Positions 46,194 through 55,150 are shown, counted from the stretch's first letter. The stretch: DNA of 64,000 bases from Thermobrachium celere DSM 8682 (GCF_000430995.1 NZ_HF952022.1:103749-167748), one strand, 5' to 3'. Made by a program: numbers and translations. The notes: generated from the sequence alone by a model not told the origin.

Positions 46194-46451
46194 ATGAGAT
46201 TAGATAAATTTTTAAAGGTATCAAGAATAATAAAGAGGAGAACAGTAGCCAAAGAAGTATGTGATACAGGTAGAGTTTTAGTAAATGGAAGAGTTGCAAA
46301 GCCAGGTACAAATGTAAAGGTTGGAGACATAATAGAAATACAATACGCTTCAAAGACAGTTAAAGCAGAAGTTCTTTCTGAGAAGGAACATGTTACAAAG
46401 GAAGAAGCAAAGGAAATGTATAGAATACTTCAAGGAGAGGAGATAGAATAA
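46194..46451 (+). CDS. rqcP: S4-domain RNA-binding protein RqcP
   Basis: An 85-residue S4-domain protein (RLDKFLKVSRIIKRRTVAKEV; GRVLVNGRVAKPGTNVKVGDIIEIQY), the YabO/Hsp15-like family. In Bacillus RqcP works with RqcH to add C-terminal alanine tails to nascent chains on stalled large subunits. ATG 46194 has a gaggg site at proper spacing; an in-frame ATG at 46185 does not. The position between hup and yabP is conserved in sporulating Firmicutes. Confidence 0.94.
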   Translation: MRLDKFLKVSRIIKRRTVAKEVCDTGRVLVNGRVAKPGTNVKVGDIIEIQYASKTVKAEVLSEKEHVTKEEAKEMYRILQGEEIE

Positions 46452-46470
46452 ATTTCTATCTCTTTTTTAT
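46440..46470 (+). terminator. Terminator overlapping the rqcP stop
   Basis: A 9-bp stem, gagatagaa / ttctatctc, with a 5-nt loop, followed by a T-run. Confidence 0.88.
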
Positions 46471-46479
46471 TGATAATTA

Positions 46480-46512
46480 TTATTCACAACCTGTGGATAA
46501 TATTGTGGATAA
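46480..46512. promoter_or_regulatory. Cluster of three DnaA-box-like sites at 12-nt steps
   Basis: TTATTCACA (46480-46488, one mismatch to TTATCCACA) is followed by two exact boxes in the opposite orientation, TGTGGATAA at 46492-46500 and 46504-46512. Starts are exactly 12 nt apart. The cluster lies between rqcP and yabP, about 90 nt before the yabP start. Confidence 0.7.
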
Positions 46513-46603
46513 ATTGTGAGAATTATGTGGGTTTGTGTTGATAAATTTAAGTTATATTCTTGTTAATATGTGAATATTATTTATATGAGGGTGGGGGATG
46601 ATT

Positions 46604-46885
46604 ATGGAAAATAATAAAACATTAAAATCTCAAAATCATAATTTAAATATGTCAAATAGGCAAAAACTCGATATTACAGGAGTAGTAAAGGTGAATAACT
46701 TTAATGAAGAGAATATAAATTTAAGTACGGTTATGGGTGATATGATTATCAAAGGAAGAAACATGAAGATAAACAAGCTGAATGTGGATAATGGGGATAT
46801 GTCAATAGAAGGGGAATTTATATCTATTAACTATGTAAATAAGTCTGCAGGTGGAGAGAGTATATTAAAGAAGCTTTTTAAGTAA
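46604..46885 (+). CDS. yabP: Sporulation protein YabP
   Basis: A 93-residue protein of the YabP/YqfC family, made of short beta strands (LDITGVVKVNNFNEENINLSTVMGD is broken here into LDITGVVKVNNFNEENINLS and TVMGDMIIKGRN). In Bacillus yabP is a sigma-E gene needed for spore cortex formation with yabQ. ATG 46604 is preferred; gggggat lies just upstream and overlaps the in-frame ATG at 46598. Three DnaA-box-like sites occur upstream. A weak sigma-E-like sequence around 46552-46590 is not convincing. yabQ follows after 17 nt. Confidence 0.92.
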   Translation: MENNKTLKSQNHNLNMSNRQKLDITGVVKVNNFNEENINLSTVMGDMIIKGRNMKINKLNVDNGDMSIEGEFISINYVNKSAGGESILKKLFK

Positions 46886-46902
46886 TTAATTTGGGTGATT
46901 AA

Positions 46903-47325
46903 ATGACGTTGCCTATTTTTACTCAATTTAAATATTTTATTTCAACTATTTCAGTTGGTTTTATTATTGGTATATTTTATGATTTTTATAGGATATGCTC
47001 ACATGATAAATTTAGAAAAAATATTTTAACAGCAATTTCAGATCTACTCTTTTGGATTTTAATGAGTATAATATCCTTTATTTTTATGGTTTATACAAAT
47101 AATTTGAATTTGAGATATTATAGCTTCTTGGGAATATTTTTTGGATTTTTAATTTATAGTAAATATTTAAGTAAATTATTTTATGGGATATTAAATAGTA
47201 TATTATATGTTATAATAAAGTTGTTGAGTTTGATCTTAAAGATTATTTATTTACCATTAAAATTTGCTTTAGTTATATTAAGAAGTTTTGTATATTATCT
47301 TTTAAATTTTAGAAGGAAAAATTGA
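46903..47325 (+). CDS. yabQ: Spore cortex biosynthesis protein YabQ
   Basis: A 140-residue membrane protein with about four hydrophobic segments. The opening helix region with FIIGIFYDFYRI is the recognisable YabQ motif, and the basic end (LLNFRRKN) faces the cytoplasm. In Bacillus YabQ sits in the outer forespore membrane and is needed for cortex synthesis. It is co-transcribed with yabP and followed 48 nt later by divIC, the order found in spore formers. Confidence 0.92.
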   Translation: MTLPIFTQFKYFISTISVGFIIGIFYDFYRICSHDKFRKNILTAISDLLFWILMSIISFIFMVYTNNLNLRYYSFLGIFFGFLIYSKYLSKLFYGILNSILYVIIKLLSLILKIIYLPLKFALVILRSFVYYLLNFRRKN

Positions 47326-47373
47326 TAAGTGATAGAAATAATACAAAAGAATAAGGTTGTGGGGGATAAAACT

Positions 47374-47652
47374 ATGAAAAAGAAGAGAAAGAAGCAGATA
47401 TTTAGATTATTAATTGTAATATTTTTTGTTGCTATATTAATTAAGCAGCAAATCATAATAGTTAGATTAAATAAGGATATTAAGTCATGCAATGAAGCAT
47501 TAAATAAAGTAAAAAGTCAAAACCTTCAGCTCAAAGAGGAATTGAAAATTAGTAAAAGGATTGATTATATAGAAAGACTAGCTAGACAAAAACTAAGGCT
47601 TATAAAACCGGGAGAAATATTGTTTATAGATAAAAACAAAAAGAATAATTAG
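47374..47652 (+). CDS. divIC: Septum formation initiator DivIC/FtsB-like
   Basis: A 92-residue bitopic membrane protein: a short basic cytoplasmic start (MKKKRKKQIFR), one helix (~12-29), then a coiled coil (KDIKSCNEALNKVKSQNLQLKEEL) and the motif IERLARQKLRLIKPGE, typical of DivIC/FtsB. It works with FtsL and DivIB in the divisome to activate septal wall synthesis. ATG 47374 follows gtggggga; upstream in-frame ATG 47329 lacks a site. The position after yabQ and before the S1-domain gene is conserved. Confidence 0.92.
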   Translation: MKKKRKKQIFRLLIVIFFVAILIKQQIIIVRLNKDIKSCNEALNKVKSQNLQLKEELKISKRIDYIERLARQKLRLIKPGEILFIDKNKKNN

Positions 47653-47720
47653 ATTGACTGATAAATTCAATTTTTATATAATAAAAAATATGATAAAATT
47701 TAAGGAGGAATTTTTTCGTC

Positions 47721-48122
47721 ATGACCCTACAGGTAGGAAACATTTTAGAGGGCAAAGTTGTAAACATCACAAATTTTGGTGCTTTTGTTGAGATTTCTGG
47801 AAAGACAGGATTAGTTCATATCTCAGAAATCTCAGACACATATGTAAAGGACATAAGAAATCATTTAAAAGAGCAGGATAAGGTAAAGGTAAAGGTTATT
47901 GCAATTGATGAAAATGGGAAGATAAGTCTTTCAATCAGACAGGCACTTCCTAAAAAATCAAGTAGACCTATTGAGATTGACTGGGATATGGAAAGAAGAA
48001 GGTCTGCAAATATGTCTTTTGAAGAAAGACTTGCAAAATTCCTAAGGGAAAGTGAGGAGAGATTTCAGGATCTTAAGAGAAGCCAAGATTCAAAAAGAAG
48101 TGGCGGATATTCAAGAAGATAG
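47721..48122 (+). CDS. S1-domain RNA-binding protein (YabR-like)
   Basis: A 133-residue protein whose first ~75 residues are a single S1 domain (VGNILEGKVVNITNFGAFVE; LVHISEISDTYVKDI; DKVKVKVIAIDENGKISLSI). The rest is a charged tail rich in Arg, Glu and Ser (ERRRSANMSFEERLAKFLRE; KRSGGYSRR). It corresponds to YabR of Bacillus, a general-stress-type RNA-binding protein of uncertain role. An aaggaggaa site lies 11 nt before the ATG. A terminator ends the unit that began with yabP. Confidence 0.92.
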   Translation: MTLQVGNILEGKVVNITNFGAFVEISGKTGLVHISEISDTYVKDIRNHLKEQDKVKVKVIAIDENGKISLSIRQALPKKSSRPIEIDWDMERRRSANMSFEERLAKFLRESEERFQDLKRSQDSKRSGGYSRR

Positions 48123-48130
48123 GATATATG

Positions 48131-48172
48131 AGGTATTTTGCTTATGCAAAATACCTTTAAATTTTTTTTTTA
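48131..48172 (+). terminator. Terminator after the S1-domain gene
   Basis: An 11-bp stem, aggtattttgc / gcaaaatacct, with a 4-nt loop, followed by a 10-base T-run. Confidence 0.95.
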
Positions 48173-48191
48173 GGGGATAGGGAATAGGGTG

Positions 48192-48219
48192 TTGACAAAC
48201 TCAAAAAAAGATGTATAAT
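48192..48219 (+). promoter_or_regulatory. Upstream promoter (P1) of the tRNA operon
   Basis: TTGACA (48192-48197), a 16-nt spacer and TATAAT (48214-48219), both hexamers consensus. It is 93 nt upstream of P2. Confidence 0.85.
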
Positions 48220-48283
48220 AAAAAGAGTCAGCAGGGCAAAAGAAAAGAGAGAAAAAAGTAAAAAGAAAAAAATAAAAAAACTG

Positions 48284-48312
48284 TTGACAAAGATAAAAAA
48301 ACAATATATAAT
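48284..48312 (+). promoter_or_regulatory. Downstream promoter (P2) of the tRNA operon
   Basis: TTGACA (48284-48289), a 17-nt spacer and TATAAT (48307-48312), a fully consensus sigma-A promoter 38 nt before the tRNA-Leu. Confidence 0.9.
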
Positions 48313-48350
48313 AATAAATGTCGCGAGGCGATGAAAACAAAATAAAAAAC

Positions 48351-48440
48351 GCCGGAGTGGCGGAACAGGCAGACGCACAGGACTTAAAATCCTGCGGTTT
48401 GAATAAAACCGTACCGGTTCGACCCCGGTCTCCGGCACCA
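48351..48440 (+). tRNA. tRNA-Leu(UAA)
   Basis: A 90-nt class II tRNA with CCA encoded. Acceptor gccggag/ctccggc, anticodon stem cagga/tcctg and loop CTTAAAA with anticodon TAA. The long variable arm (cggtttg...aaaccg) is the leucine-type identity feature. First gene of a three-tRNA operon. Confidence 0.98.
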
Positions 48441-48447
48441 CTAACAT

Positions 48448-48524
<77 letters not shown>

Positions 48525-48528
48525 ACAT

Positions 48529-48605
48529 GGCGGCGTAGCTCAGTTGGCCAGAGCATTCGGTTCATACCCGAAGTGTCAGCGGTTCGAATCCGTTCGCCGC
48601 CACCA
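48529..48605 (+). tRNA. Elongator tRNA-Met(CAU)
   Basis: A 77-nt tRNA with CCA. Acceptor ggcggcg/cgccgcc is fully paired, the anticodon stem is ttcgg/ccgaa and the loop TTCATAC gives CAT. The stem sequences match clostridial elongator Met rather than the lysidine-modified tRNA-Ile. Confidence 0.95.
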
Positions 48606-48615
48606 TGAGAATAAG

Positions 48616-48650
48616 AAGCGAACAGCATATGCTGTTCGCTTTTGTTTTGT
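48616..48650 (+). terminator. Terminator of the Leu/fMet/Met tRNA operon
   Basis: A 13-bp self-complementary stem, aagcgaacagcat / atgctgttcgctt, followed by a T-rich tail. Confidence 0.92.
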
Positions 48651-48660
48651 TTTTTGACTA

Positions 48661-48830
48661 ATCGACAAGTTTTATATTCACAAATTCTCTATTTACAAGC
48701 CATATAAAAAGCTGTTGAATTATTGAGTCGAAAAGTCTTTAGCAATACATTTTTTTAATATAAGTTGTCGGAATTTTTTTATATATAATGAGTAATAATG
48801 ACAAACATTTTTGCATATATTTGGTATAAT
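48661..48830 (+). promoter_or_regulatory. spoIIE promoter region with Spo0A-box-like sites
   Basis: ATGACA (48798-48803) and TATAAT (48825-48830) are separated by 21 nt, the unusual spacing known for Spo0A-activated sigma-A promoters of spoIIE and spoIIG in Bacillus. Upstream are three near matches to TTGTCGAA: ATCGACAA (48661-48668, reverse), AGTCGAA (48726-48732) and TTGTCGGA (48765-48772). Confidence 0.6.
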
Positions 48831-48860
48831 AACCCTACGATTTAATTGGGGGGGGTTGGA

Positions 48861-51239
48861 ATGTATAAAGATGATATTCTTCCATACAAAAGAGTTGTAG
48901 AGAACAATGTAAAAACCAGAGTAAATATTAATATTTTTTCTTTAAGGTACTTACTTTTATTTTTAAGTGCAGTATTAGTTAGTAGAGTTGTTATTTTAAA
49001 TTCTCTTATGCCCTTTGGTATATCTTTTTTAATTGCTTCTTATCATGTATTATCCAAAGCTGAAGCCTTCTTTGTTGCTATTTTTGTTGTTTTAGGATAT
49101 GTGCTCTCATTTCAAAAATTTCTTTCATTCTCTCATATAGCAACTGTAATAATATTAACATTATTTATACCATTTATATCTGAGAATAAGAAGGTTTATA
49201 AGTTTTCATTAATAGCCTTTTTAATAAATACAGTTTCAAACATGCTTTTTAGATATTTTTACATAAGTTTAGATTTTATACCTTATGATATAATTGTAGC
49301 TGTCTTTGAATCGGTAATTATGCTTGCTTCTGCATATATATTCTCTTATGGGATACCATTTTATTCAAACAAACAAACAAGAAGGATATTATCAAAGGAA
49401 GAAGTAATTTGTTTTATATTAATATTAGCAATTGTAGTATCAGGTTTTGGTGATATTAATATATATGGTTTTTCATTAAGAAATATTATTACATTTTTAA
49501 TAGTTATATGCTTTGCATATACGGAAGGTACAAGCATGGGAGCTGCTGTAGGAATTACAATGGGTGTAGTATCAGGAATATCTGATAGTACGATGCATGT
49601 TAATATTGGTATATTTGGTTTTGCAGGATTGATAGCAGGAGTATTTAAAGACTTTAATAAATTTATTGTAGCTGTTTCGTTTGTAGTTTCATCTGCAATG
49701 CTTTCGTTTTATGGTACAGGGAGTGTTGCTTTAAATAATTTGATGTTAGAATCCTTAATAGCAGCAGCAATATTTATGCTTTTACCTACAAAAAAGTTTC
49801 AAAAGATAACATCTTCTTTAGATGGGGATAAGAAGATAATAGAGCTACAAAAGTCGTACATAGAAAAAGTAAAGGGGCTTATGGAAATAAGACTTTCCTC
49901 AATGTCAAATACTTTATATGGTATGTCTTCTATTTTGCAGGAGAATATAGAGAATGAGCTTTCAAAGAAACAGGAGATAAATGGACTAGTAGAGAAAATA
50001 GCAGATAGGGTATGTGCAAACTGTGATTGTAAGAGTATTTGTTGGGGAAAGGAGTTATATTATACATATGATTCCATTTTAGAGCTTTTAAGAACTATAG
50101 AGAAAAAAGGAATCATATCTACTATGGAGATGCCAGATAGTATTAGAAGAAAGTGTATTAGACCAACTGAGATAATGAAGCAGTCTGTACACCTTTTAGA
50201 AATAATGAGATTAAACAATAGATGGAGGAAAAAACTAATAAATTCAAGAATGATTTTAGCAGAACAAATTAAGGGTATATCAAATATAATAGAAACCATG
50301 GTTAAAGAGACATCAAATTCAATTGAGTTTAGGAATGATATAGAAGAGGAGATTGCAGTAGAACTAGATAAAATGGGACTAGAGTTTGACAACGTTGTTG
50401 CGCTTAAAAATGGACGAGATAAGTATGAAATAACCTTCTACAGAAAACCGTGTAGAGGTAAAAATTTATGTGTAAAAGAATTTGAAAAGGCAGTATCTAG
50501 GGCTTTAGGAACAAAGATGGTAGTTGATAGTTCAGGATGTAAAATTAATGAATCAAAAACTATGTGTCAATTTAGACTAATAGAGGCTGAAACTTATAAT
50601 CTAGTAACAGCAGTAGCTAGGGCATCAAAAGAAAGTATATCAGGCGATAGCTATTATTTTGGAAATATAGGCGAAGGTAGATATATGATGGCAATAAGCG
50701 ATGGCATGGGAAGTGGAAGAGCAGCCAATATGGAAAGCAATACAACTATTGCTCTTTTAGAAAAATTAATGGAGGCAGGATTTGAAAGGAATACAGCACT
50801 TAAGGCAATAAATTCAGTTCTAGTTTTAAGATCTTGTGATGAAAGTTTTGCAACAGTTGATATGGGACTTATTGATCTATATAGTGGTATAGGAGAATTT
50901 ATAAAAATTGGAGCAGCACCTACTTTTATAAAGTCAGGAAGAGAAGTAGAAGTTATAAAGAGTTCTGCGCTACCTGTAGGAATATTAGATGATGTTGATA
51001 TAGAAAGCCATATAGTTGAGTTTAGAAGTGGTGATATGATTGTCATGGTAAGTGATGGAGTGGTTGATTCTAATGAAAATCTAAAGGAGAAGTGGGTTGT
51101 AAAGGCACTTAAAGAATTTGATAGTGGAAATCCAAAGGATGTAGCAGATTATATTTTAAATAAAGCTAAAGAATATTATGGAAACAACTTAAAGGATGAT
51201 ATGACGGTTATTGTTTCTAAAATATGGAAAACAAGCTGA
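48861..51239 (+). CDS. spoIIE: Stage II sporulation protein E (PP2C phosphatase)
   Basis: A 792-residue membrane phosphatase, close to the usual ~800-830. The N-terminal ~310 residues hold about ten membrane helices. A central regulatory region follows (~320-570, with a CANCDCKSICW cysteine cluster). The C-terminal PP2C domain (~590-792) has ISGDSYYFGNIGEGRYMMAISDGMGSG and later MIVMVSDGVVDSN with the metal-binding aspartates. SpoIIE dephosphorylates SpoIIAA to release sigma-F in the forespore and acts at the polar septum. ATG 48861 follows a run of Gs; an in-frame TTG at 48846 is less likely. Confidence 0.96.
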   Translation: MYKDDILPYKRVVENNVKTRVNINIFSLRYLLLFLSAVLVSRVVILNSLMPFGISFLIASYHVLSKAEAFFVAIFVVLGYVLSFQKFLSFSHIATVIILTLFIPFISENKKVYKFSLIAFLINTVSNMLFRYFYISLDFIPYDIIVAVFESVIMLASAYIFSYGIPFYSNKQTRRILSKEEVICFILILAIVVSGFGDINIYGFSLRNIITFLIVICFAYTEGTSMGAAVGITMGVVSGISDSTMHVNIGIFGFAGLIAGVFKDFNKFIVAVSFVVSSAMLSFYGTGSVALNNLMLESLIAAAIFMLLPTKKFQKITSSLDGDKKIIELQKSYIEKVKGLMEIRLSSMSNTLYGMSSILQENIENELSKKQEINGLVEKIADRVCANCDCKSICWGKELYYTYDSILELLRTIEKKGIISTMEMPDSIRRKCIRPTEIMKQSVHLLEIMRLNNRWRKKLINSRMILAEQIKGISNIIETMVKETSNSIEFRNDIEEEIAVELDKMGLEFDNVVALKNGRDKYEITFYRKPCRGKNLCVKEFEKAVSRALGTKMVVDSSGCKINESKTMCQFRLIEAETYNLVTAVARASKESISGDSYYFGNIGEGRYMMAISDGMGSGRAANMESNTTIALLEKLMEAGFERNTALKAINSVLVLRSCDESFATVDMGLIDLYSGIGEFIKIGAAPTFIKSGREVEVIKSSALPVGILDDVDIESHIVEFRSGDMIVMVSDGVVDSNENLKEKWVVKALKEFDSGNPKDVADYILNKAKEYYGNNLKDDMTVIVSKIWKTS

Positions 51240-51267
51240 GCCATGATAGTCATGGCTCTTTCTTTTA
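51238..51267 (+). terminator. Terminator after spoIIE
   Basis: A 9-bp stem, gagccatga / tcatggctc, with a 3-nt loop begins at the stop codon and is followed by a T-rich run. Confidence 0.9.
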
Positions 51268-51341
51268 TATAGCCTTCTTGCTGAATTTTTTGTTTAAAGT
51301 TATTATAATAATATCTTAAAATAGTTTGGAAGTGGTGAAGT

Positions 51342-52718
51342 ATGAAGGAAAAGGTTTTAAATTATATTAAAGCAAATAGGCTAATAGACTATGGAGATAA
51401 AATAGTAGTTGGTTTGTCGGGAGGACCAGACTCTGTATGTTTGCTTCACATATTGTGCTCATTAAGAGATGACTTGAATATTACAATCTATACAGCACAT
51501 GTAAATCACATGATTAGAGGAGAGGAAGCCTTTAGAGATGAAGAATATTCAAAAAAACTGGCAGAATCACTAGGCGTGGAACATTTTAATCTTAGAGTTA
51601 AAGTAGAGGAGTTTGCAAAAGAAAATAAGATGACATCAGAAGAAGCGGGTAGATTTATTAGGTACAAGTTTTTTGATGAAGTTTTAAATAAAGTTGGAGC
51701 AAATAAAATAGCCCTTGCTCATAATATGAATGATAATGCAGAAACAATTCTTATGAATTTAATAAGAGGTACAGGCACATTAGGACTTGTTGGAATACCT
51801 AACAAAAGAGATGGTAAATATATAAGGCCTATAATGTGTCTTACAAGAGATGAGATAGAAGAGTACTGCAAAGTAAATGGGTTAAATCCACAAATAGATA
51901 GCACAAATAGAGAGAGTATCTATACAAGGAATAAAGTAAGATTAGAACTTATACCTTATATAAAGGAAAATTTTAATTCTAATATAATTGAAAGTTTAAA
52001 TAGATTATCAGAAATAATAAAGTATGAGGAGGAATTTTTACAAGGATTTGTAGATGATATTATAAATAGTCATTATAAAGATAAGAGATTTAGTATAAGT
52101 ATTTTTAACAAACAGCATGTAGCAATTAAAAGAAGGATAATAAGAAGAATAATTGAAATAGTTATAGGGAAAATAAGTGGAATTGAACAAAAACATATAG
52201 ATGAGTGCATTGAACTTATACATAAAGCAGAAACTGGGAAATATCTAGTATTACCACATAACATTGTGTGTAAAATAGAGTATGATAATTTTATGATAGA
52301 TGTCAAAAGTGACGAAATAACAGAGTATGAGTATAAAATAAATATTCCTGGTGTTACATATATACCTGAGTTGAATTCTAAAATTTATACAAATGTATTA
52401 GAAAATTTAAATAATATTAAATATAATACATTTATAAAATACTTTGATTATGATAAAATAGGAAATGACATAGTTGTAAGAAGCAGAAGGCAGGGAGATT
52501 ATATAGTATTAAGTGGAATAAGGGGCAAGAAAAAGTTAAAAGATTTTTTTATTGATAAAAAGGTTCCAAGAGATGAAAGGCAGAGAATTCCACTTGTAGC
52601 AAAAGGTTCAGAAGTAGTTTGGATCATTGGTATGAGAGATAACTGTTTATATAAAGTAAGCAGTGAAACAAAAAGAATACTTGAAATTAGATTTGAAAGA
52701 GGTGCAGAGAATGAATAA
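51342..52718 (+). CDS. tilS: tRNA(Ile)-lysidine synthase
   Basis: A 458-residue enzyme that converts C34 of tRNA-Ile(CAU) to lysidine, so that it reads AUA and accepts isoleucine. The PP-loop GLSGGPDSVCLLHIL is near residues 24-38, followed by HVNHMIRGEEAFRDEEY and HNMNDNAETILMNLIRGTG. A TilS substrate-binding domain and a C-terminal domain (VRSRRQGDYI; DFFIDKKVPRDER) complete it. Its reading frame overlaps the start of hpt by 8 nt, so translation is coupled. The tilS-hpt-ftsH order is conserved in Firmicutes. Confidence 0.96.
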   Translation: MKEKVLNYIKANRLIDYGDKIVVGLSGGPDSVCLLHILCSLRDDLNITIYTAHVNHMIRGEEAFRDEEYSKKLAESLGVEHFNLRVKVEEFAKENKMTSEEAGRFIRYKFFDEVLNKVGANKIALAHNMNDNAETILMNLIRGTGTLGLVGIPNKRDGKYIRPIMCLTRDEIEEYCKVNGLNPQIDSTNRESIYTRNKVRLELIPYIKENFNSNIIESLNRLSEIIKYEEEFLQGFVDDIINSHYKDKRFSISIFNKQHVAIKRRIIRRIIEIVIGKISGIEQKHIDECIELIHKAETGKYLVLPHNIVCKIEYDNFMIDVKSDEITEYEYKINIPGVTYIPELNSKIYTNVLENLNNIKYNTFIKYFDYDKIGNDIVVRSRRQGDYIVLSGIRGKKKLKDFFIDKKVPRDERQRIPLVAKGSEVVWIIGMRDNCLYKVSSETKRILEIRFERGAENE

Positions 52719-53253
52719 AGATCTTAAGAAAATACTTTTAACAGAAGAAGAAATAAAAAAGAGAGTTTGTGAACTTGCTCAAGATATAATGAATGATTTT
52801 AAAGACGAAGAGTTGTTTTTTATTGGAGTTTTAAAGGGATCTGTTGTTTTTGTTGCGGATCTTATGAGATGTGTTAAAAATGATGTAACAATGGACTTTA
52901 TGGCAGTATCAAGCTATGGTCTGTCTTCACAAACATCCGGTGTAGTTAGAATTTTAAAGGACCTAGATTTTGACATTGAAGGGAAGAATGTAATAATAGT
53001 TGAGGATATAATAGATACAGGAACTACTTTAAAGTATTTATATGAATATTTGAAAAAGAGAAATCCTAAAGTTTTAAAGATATGCTGCTTATTAGATAAA
53101 CCTGAAAGAAGAAAAGTTGATATAAAGGCAGATTATATTGGATTTACTATACCAGATGAATTTGTTGTTGGATATGGTTTAGATTTTGCTGAGAGATTTA
53201 GAAACTTACCATATATAGCTGTTGTCAAGGAGGAAGCATATGCGAACAAATAA
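52711..53253 (+). CDS. hpt: Hypoxanthine phosphoribosyltransferase
   Basis: A 180-residue purine-salvage enzyme that transfers ribose-5-phosphate from PRPP to hypoxanthine or guanine. The PRPP-binding motif VIIVEDIIDTGTTLKYL is near residues 95-111, with the flexible loop at DFMAVSSYGLSSQTSG and the base-binding end VVGYGLDFAERFRNLPYI. The ATG at 52711 lies inside the tilS end. In Bacillus the Hpt-TilS pair also forms a complex that activates ftsH transcription; ftsH follows here. Confidence 0.96.
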   Translation: MNKDLKKILLTEEEIKKRVCELAQDIMNDFKDEELFFIGVLKGSVVFVADLMRCVKNDVTMDFMAVSSYGLSSQTSGVVRILKDLDFDIEGKNVIIVEDIIDTGTTLKYLYEYLKKRNPKVLKICCLLDKPERRKVDIKADYIGFTIPDEFVVGYGLDFAERFRNLPYIAVVKEEAYANK

Positions 53254-53321
53254 TTGTATATATCATAATATTATGATAAAATTAAAAGACATAAGTTTTT
53301 AATTTGAGAGGGGGGCTTAAG

Positions 53322-55139
53322 TTGAAGAATTCATTTTTAAAGAGTGCAAGCGCATGGATACTTATAATTTTAGCTTTTTTTGTTGCAGTTACTTTTTTTA
53401 GTAATCCAACGGTAAAAAAAGAGCAGTTCACATATACAAAGCTTGATACTGCTATTAATGAAGGTAAGGTGGCAAAGATAACTGTTGATGTTGATTCTGG
53501 TGAAGCAACTGGGGAGCTTAAAGATAAGACTCAATTTAAAGTTAATATAAATTCAGCAGAGAAATTGCAAGAAAAAGTTGATGAGTATAATAGAACACAT
53601 AGTGATAAAATTGACCTAGATTTTATACCACCTACTAAATTTCCAGTTTGGGTATCTGCAATTCCAAATATACTAATGCTTATTATGTTAGGGGTTGTAT
53701 GGTTTATATTTATCCAGCAATCTCAAGGTGGCGGCGGAAAAGGAGTTATGAACTTTGGAAAGAGCCGTGCAAAGCTTGTAACAAATGACAAGAAGAAAGT
53801 TACATTTAATGATGTTGCAGGAGCAGATGAAGAGAAGCAGGAACTTGAAGAAGTCGTTGATTTCTTAAAGCAACCAAGAAAATATATAGAACTTGGTGCA
53901 AGAATACCAAAGGGAGTGTTACTAGTTGGTCCTCCTGGTACAGGTAAAACTCTTCTTGCAAAGGCTGTTGCAGGTGAAGCAGGAGTACCATTCTTTAGCA
54001 TAAGTGGTTCAGATTTCGTTGAGATGTTTGTTGGTGTTGGAGCTTCAAGAGTAAGAGATTTATTTGATACTGCGAAGAAGAATGCTCCATGTATAGTGTT
54101 TATAGATGAAATAGATGCAGTTGGTAGACAAAGAGGAGCAGGACTTGGTGGAGGCCACGACGAAAGAGAACAAACTCTAAATCAATTACTAGTTGAGATG
54201 GATGGATTTGGAACAAACGAAGGAATTATAGTCATCGCAGCAACAAATAGACCAGATATATTAGACCCAGCACTACTTAGACCAGGTAGATTTGACAGAC
54301 AGATAGTTGTAAATCCACCAGATGTAAAGGGAAGAGAAGAGATATTAAAGGTTCATGCTAGAAATAAGCCACTTGATGAAAATGTAGATTTAAAGATAAT
54401 TGCTAAAAGAACACCAGGTTTTTCAGGAGCTGATCTTGAAAACCTAATGAACGAAGCAGCACTTTTAACAGTAAGAAAAAATAAAAAACTAATAGGTATG
54501 GAAGAATTAGAAGAAGCAATAACAAGAGTTATTGCAGGTCCAGAAAAGAAGAGTAGAGTAATGAGTGAAAAGGAAAGAAGATTAACAGCATATCATGAGG
54601 CAGGTCATGCAGTTGTAATGAAGCTTTTACCAAATGCAGCACCTGTACATCAAATAAGCATTATACCAAGAGGAAGAGCGGGAGGATATACACTTGCACT
54701 TCCTGAAGAAGATAAACACTACGCATCAAAGACAGAGCTTATTGAGGAGATAGTAGGATTACTGGGTGGAAGAGTTGCAGAAAAGCTTGTTTTAAATGAT
54801 ATAAGTACAGGAGCTAAAAATGATATTGAAAGAGCTACAAATATTGCAAGAAAGATGGTTACTGAGTATGGTATGAGTGATGTATTAGGACCAATAGAAT
54901 TTGGTTCTGGTCATGAAGAGGTATTCTTAGGCCGTGACTTTGCAAAATCAAGAAATTACAGTGAAGAGGTTGCAGCTCTTATAGATAAAGAAATTAAAAA
55001 TATAATACATGAGGCATATGAAAGAGCAGAAAGATTATTGAAGGAAAATATAAATAAGCTTCATAGAGTAGCAGAAGCTCTATTAGAAAAGGAAAAACTA
55101 GAGGCAGATGAGTTTGAAGCGATTTTCAATGAGGCATAG
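53322..55139 (+). CDS. ftsH: ATP-dependent zinc metalloprotease FtsH
   Basis: A 605-residue membrane AAA+ protease. Two N-terminal helices (~8-25 and ~105-125) bracket a small extracytoplasmic domain. The AAA module has Walker A GPPGTGKT near 205, Walker B FIDEID and the SRH with RPGRFDRQI. The zinc site HEAGH is near residue 425. It degrades membrane and short-lived cytoplasmic proteins and takes part in sporulation control. I use TTG 53322, which has gaggggggc ahead; an in-frame TTG at 53304 does not. Confidence 0.97.
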   Translation: MKNSFLKSASAWILIILAFFVAVTFFSNPTVKKEQFTYTKLDTAINEGKVAKITVDVDSGEATGELKDKTQFKVNINSAEKLQEKVDEYNRTHSDKIDLDFIPPTKFPVWVSAIPNILMLIMLGVVWFIFIQQSQGGGGKGVMNFGKSRAKLVTNDKKKVTFNDVAGADEEKQELEEVVDFLKQPRKYIELGARIPKGVLLVGPPGTGKTLLAKAVAGEAGVPFFSISGSDFVEMFVGVGASRVRDLFDTAKKNAPCIVFIDEIDAVGRQRGAGLGGGHDEREQTLNQLLVEMDGFGTNEGIIVIAATNRPDILDPALLRPGRFDRQIVVNPPDVKGREEILKVHARNKPLDENVDLKIIAKRTPGFSGADLENLMNEAALLTVRKNKKLIGMEELEEAITRVIAGPEKKSRVMSEKERRLTAYHEAGHAVVMKLLPNAAPVHQISIIPRGRAGGYTLALPEEDKHYASKTELIEEIVGLLGGRVAEKLVLNDISTGAKNDIERATNIARKMVTEYGMSDVLGPIEFGSGHEEVFLGRDFAKSRNYSEEVAALIDKEIKNIIHEAYERAERLLKENINKLHRVAEALLEKEKLEADEFEAIFNEA

Positions 55140-55150
55140 GGGTGATAAAG

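Noticed and set aside
46552..46590. Sigma-E promoter for yabP
   Set aside because: An ATATTC-like -35 and a gaatatta -10 can be drawn, but both deviate from consensus too much to call.
46452..46603. Replication origin at the DnaA-box cluster
   Set aside because: No dnaA, dnaN or long AT-rich unwinding region adjoins it; three boxes between rqcP and yabP fit a titration or regulatory site better.
48529..48605. tRNA-Ile(CAU) instead of tRNA-Met, suggested by tilS nearby
   Set aside because: The acceptor ggcggcg and the anticodon stem match elongator Met; tRNA-Ile2 has a different acceptor.
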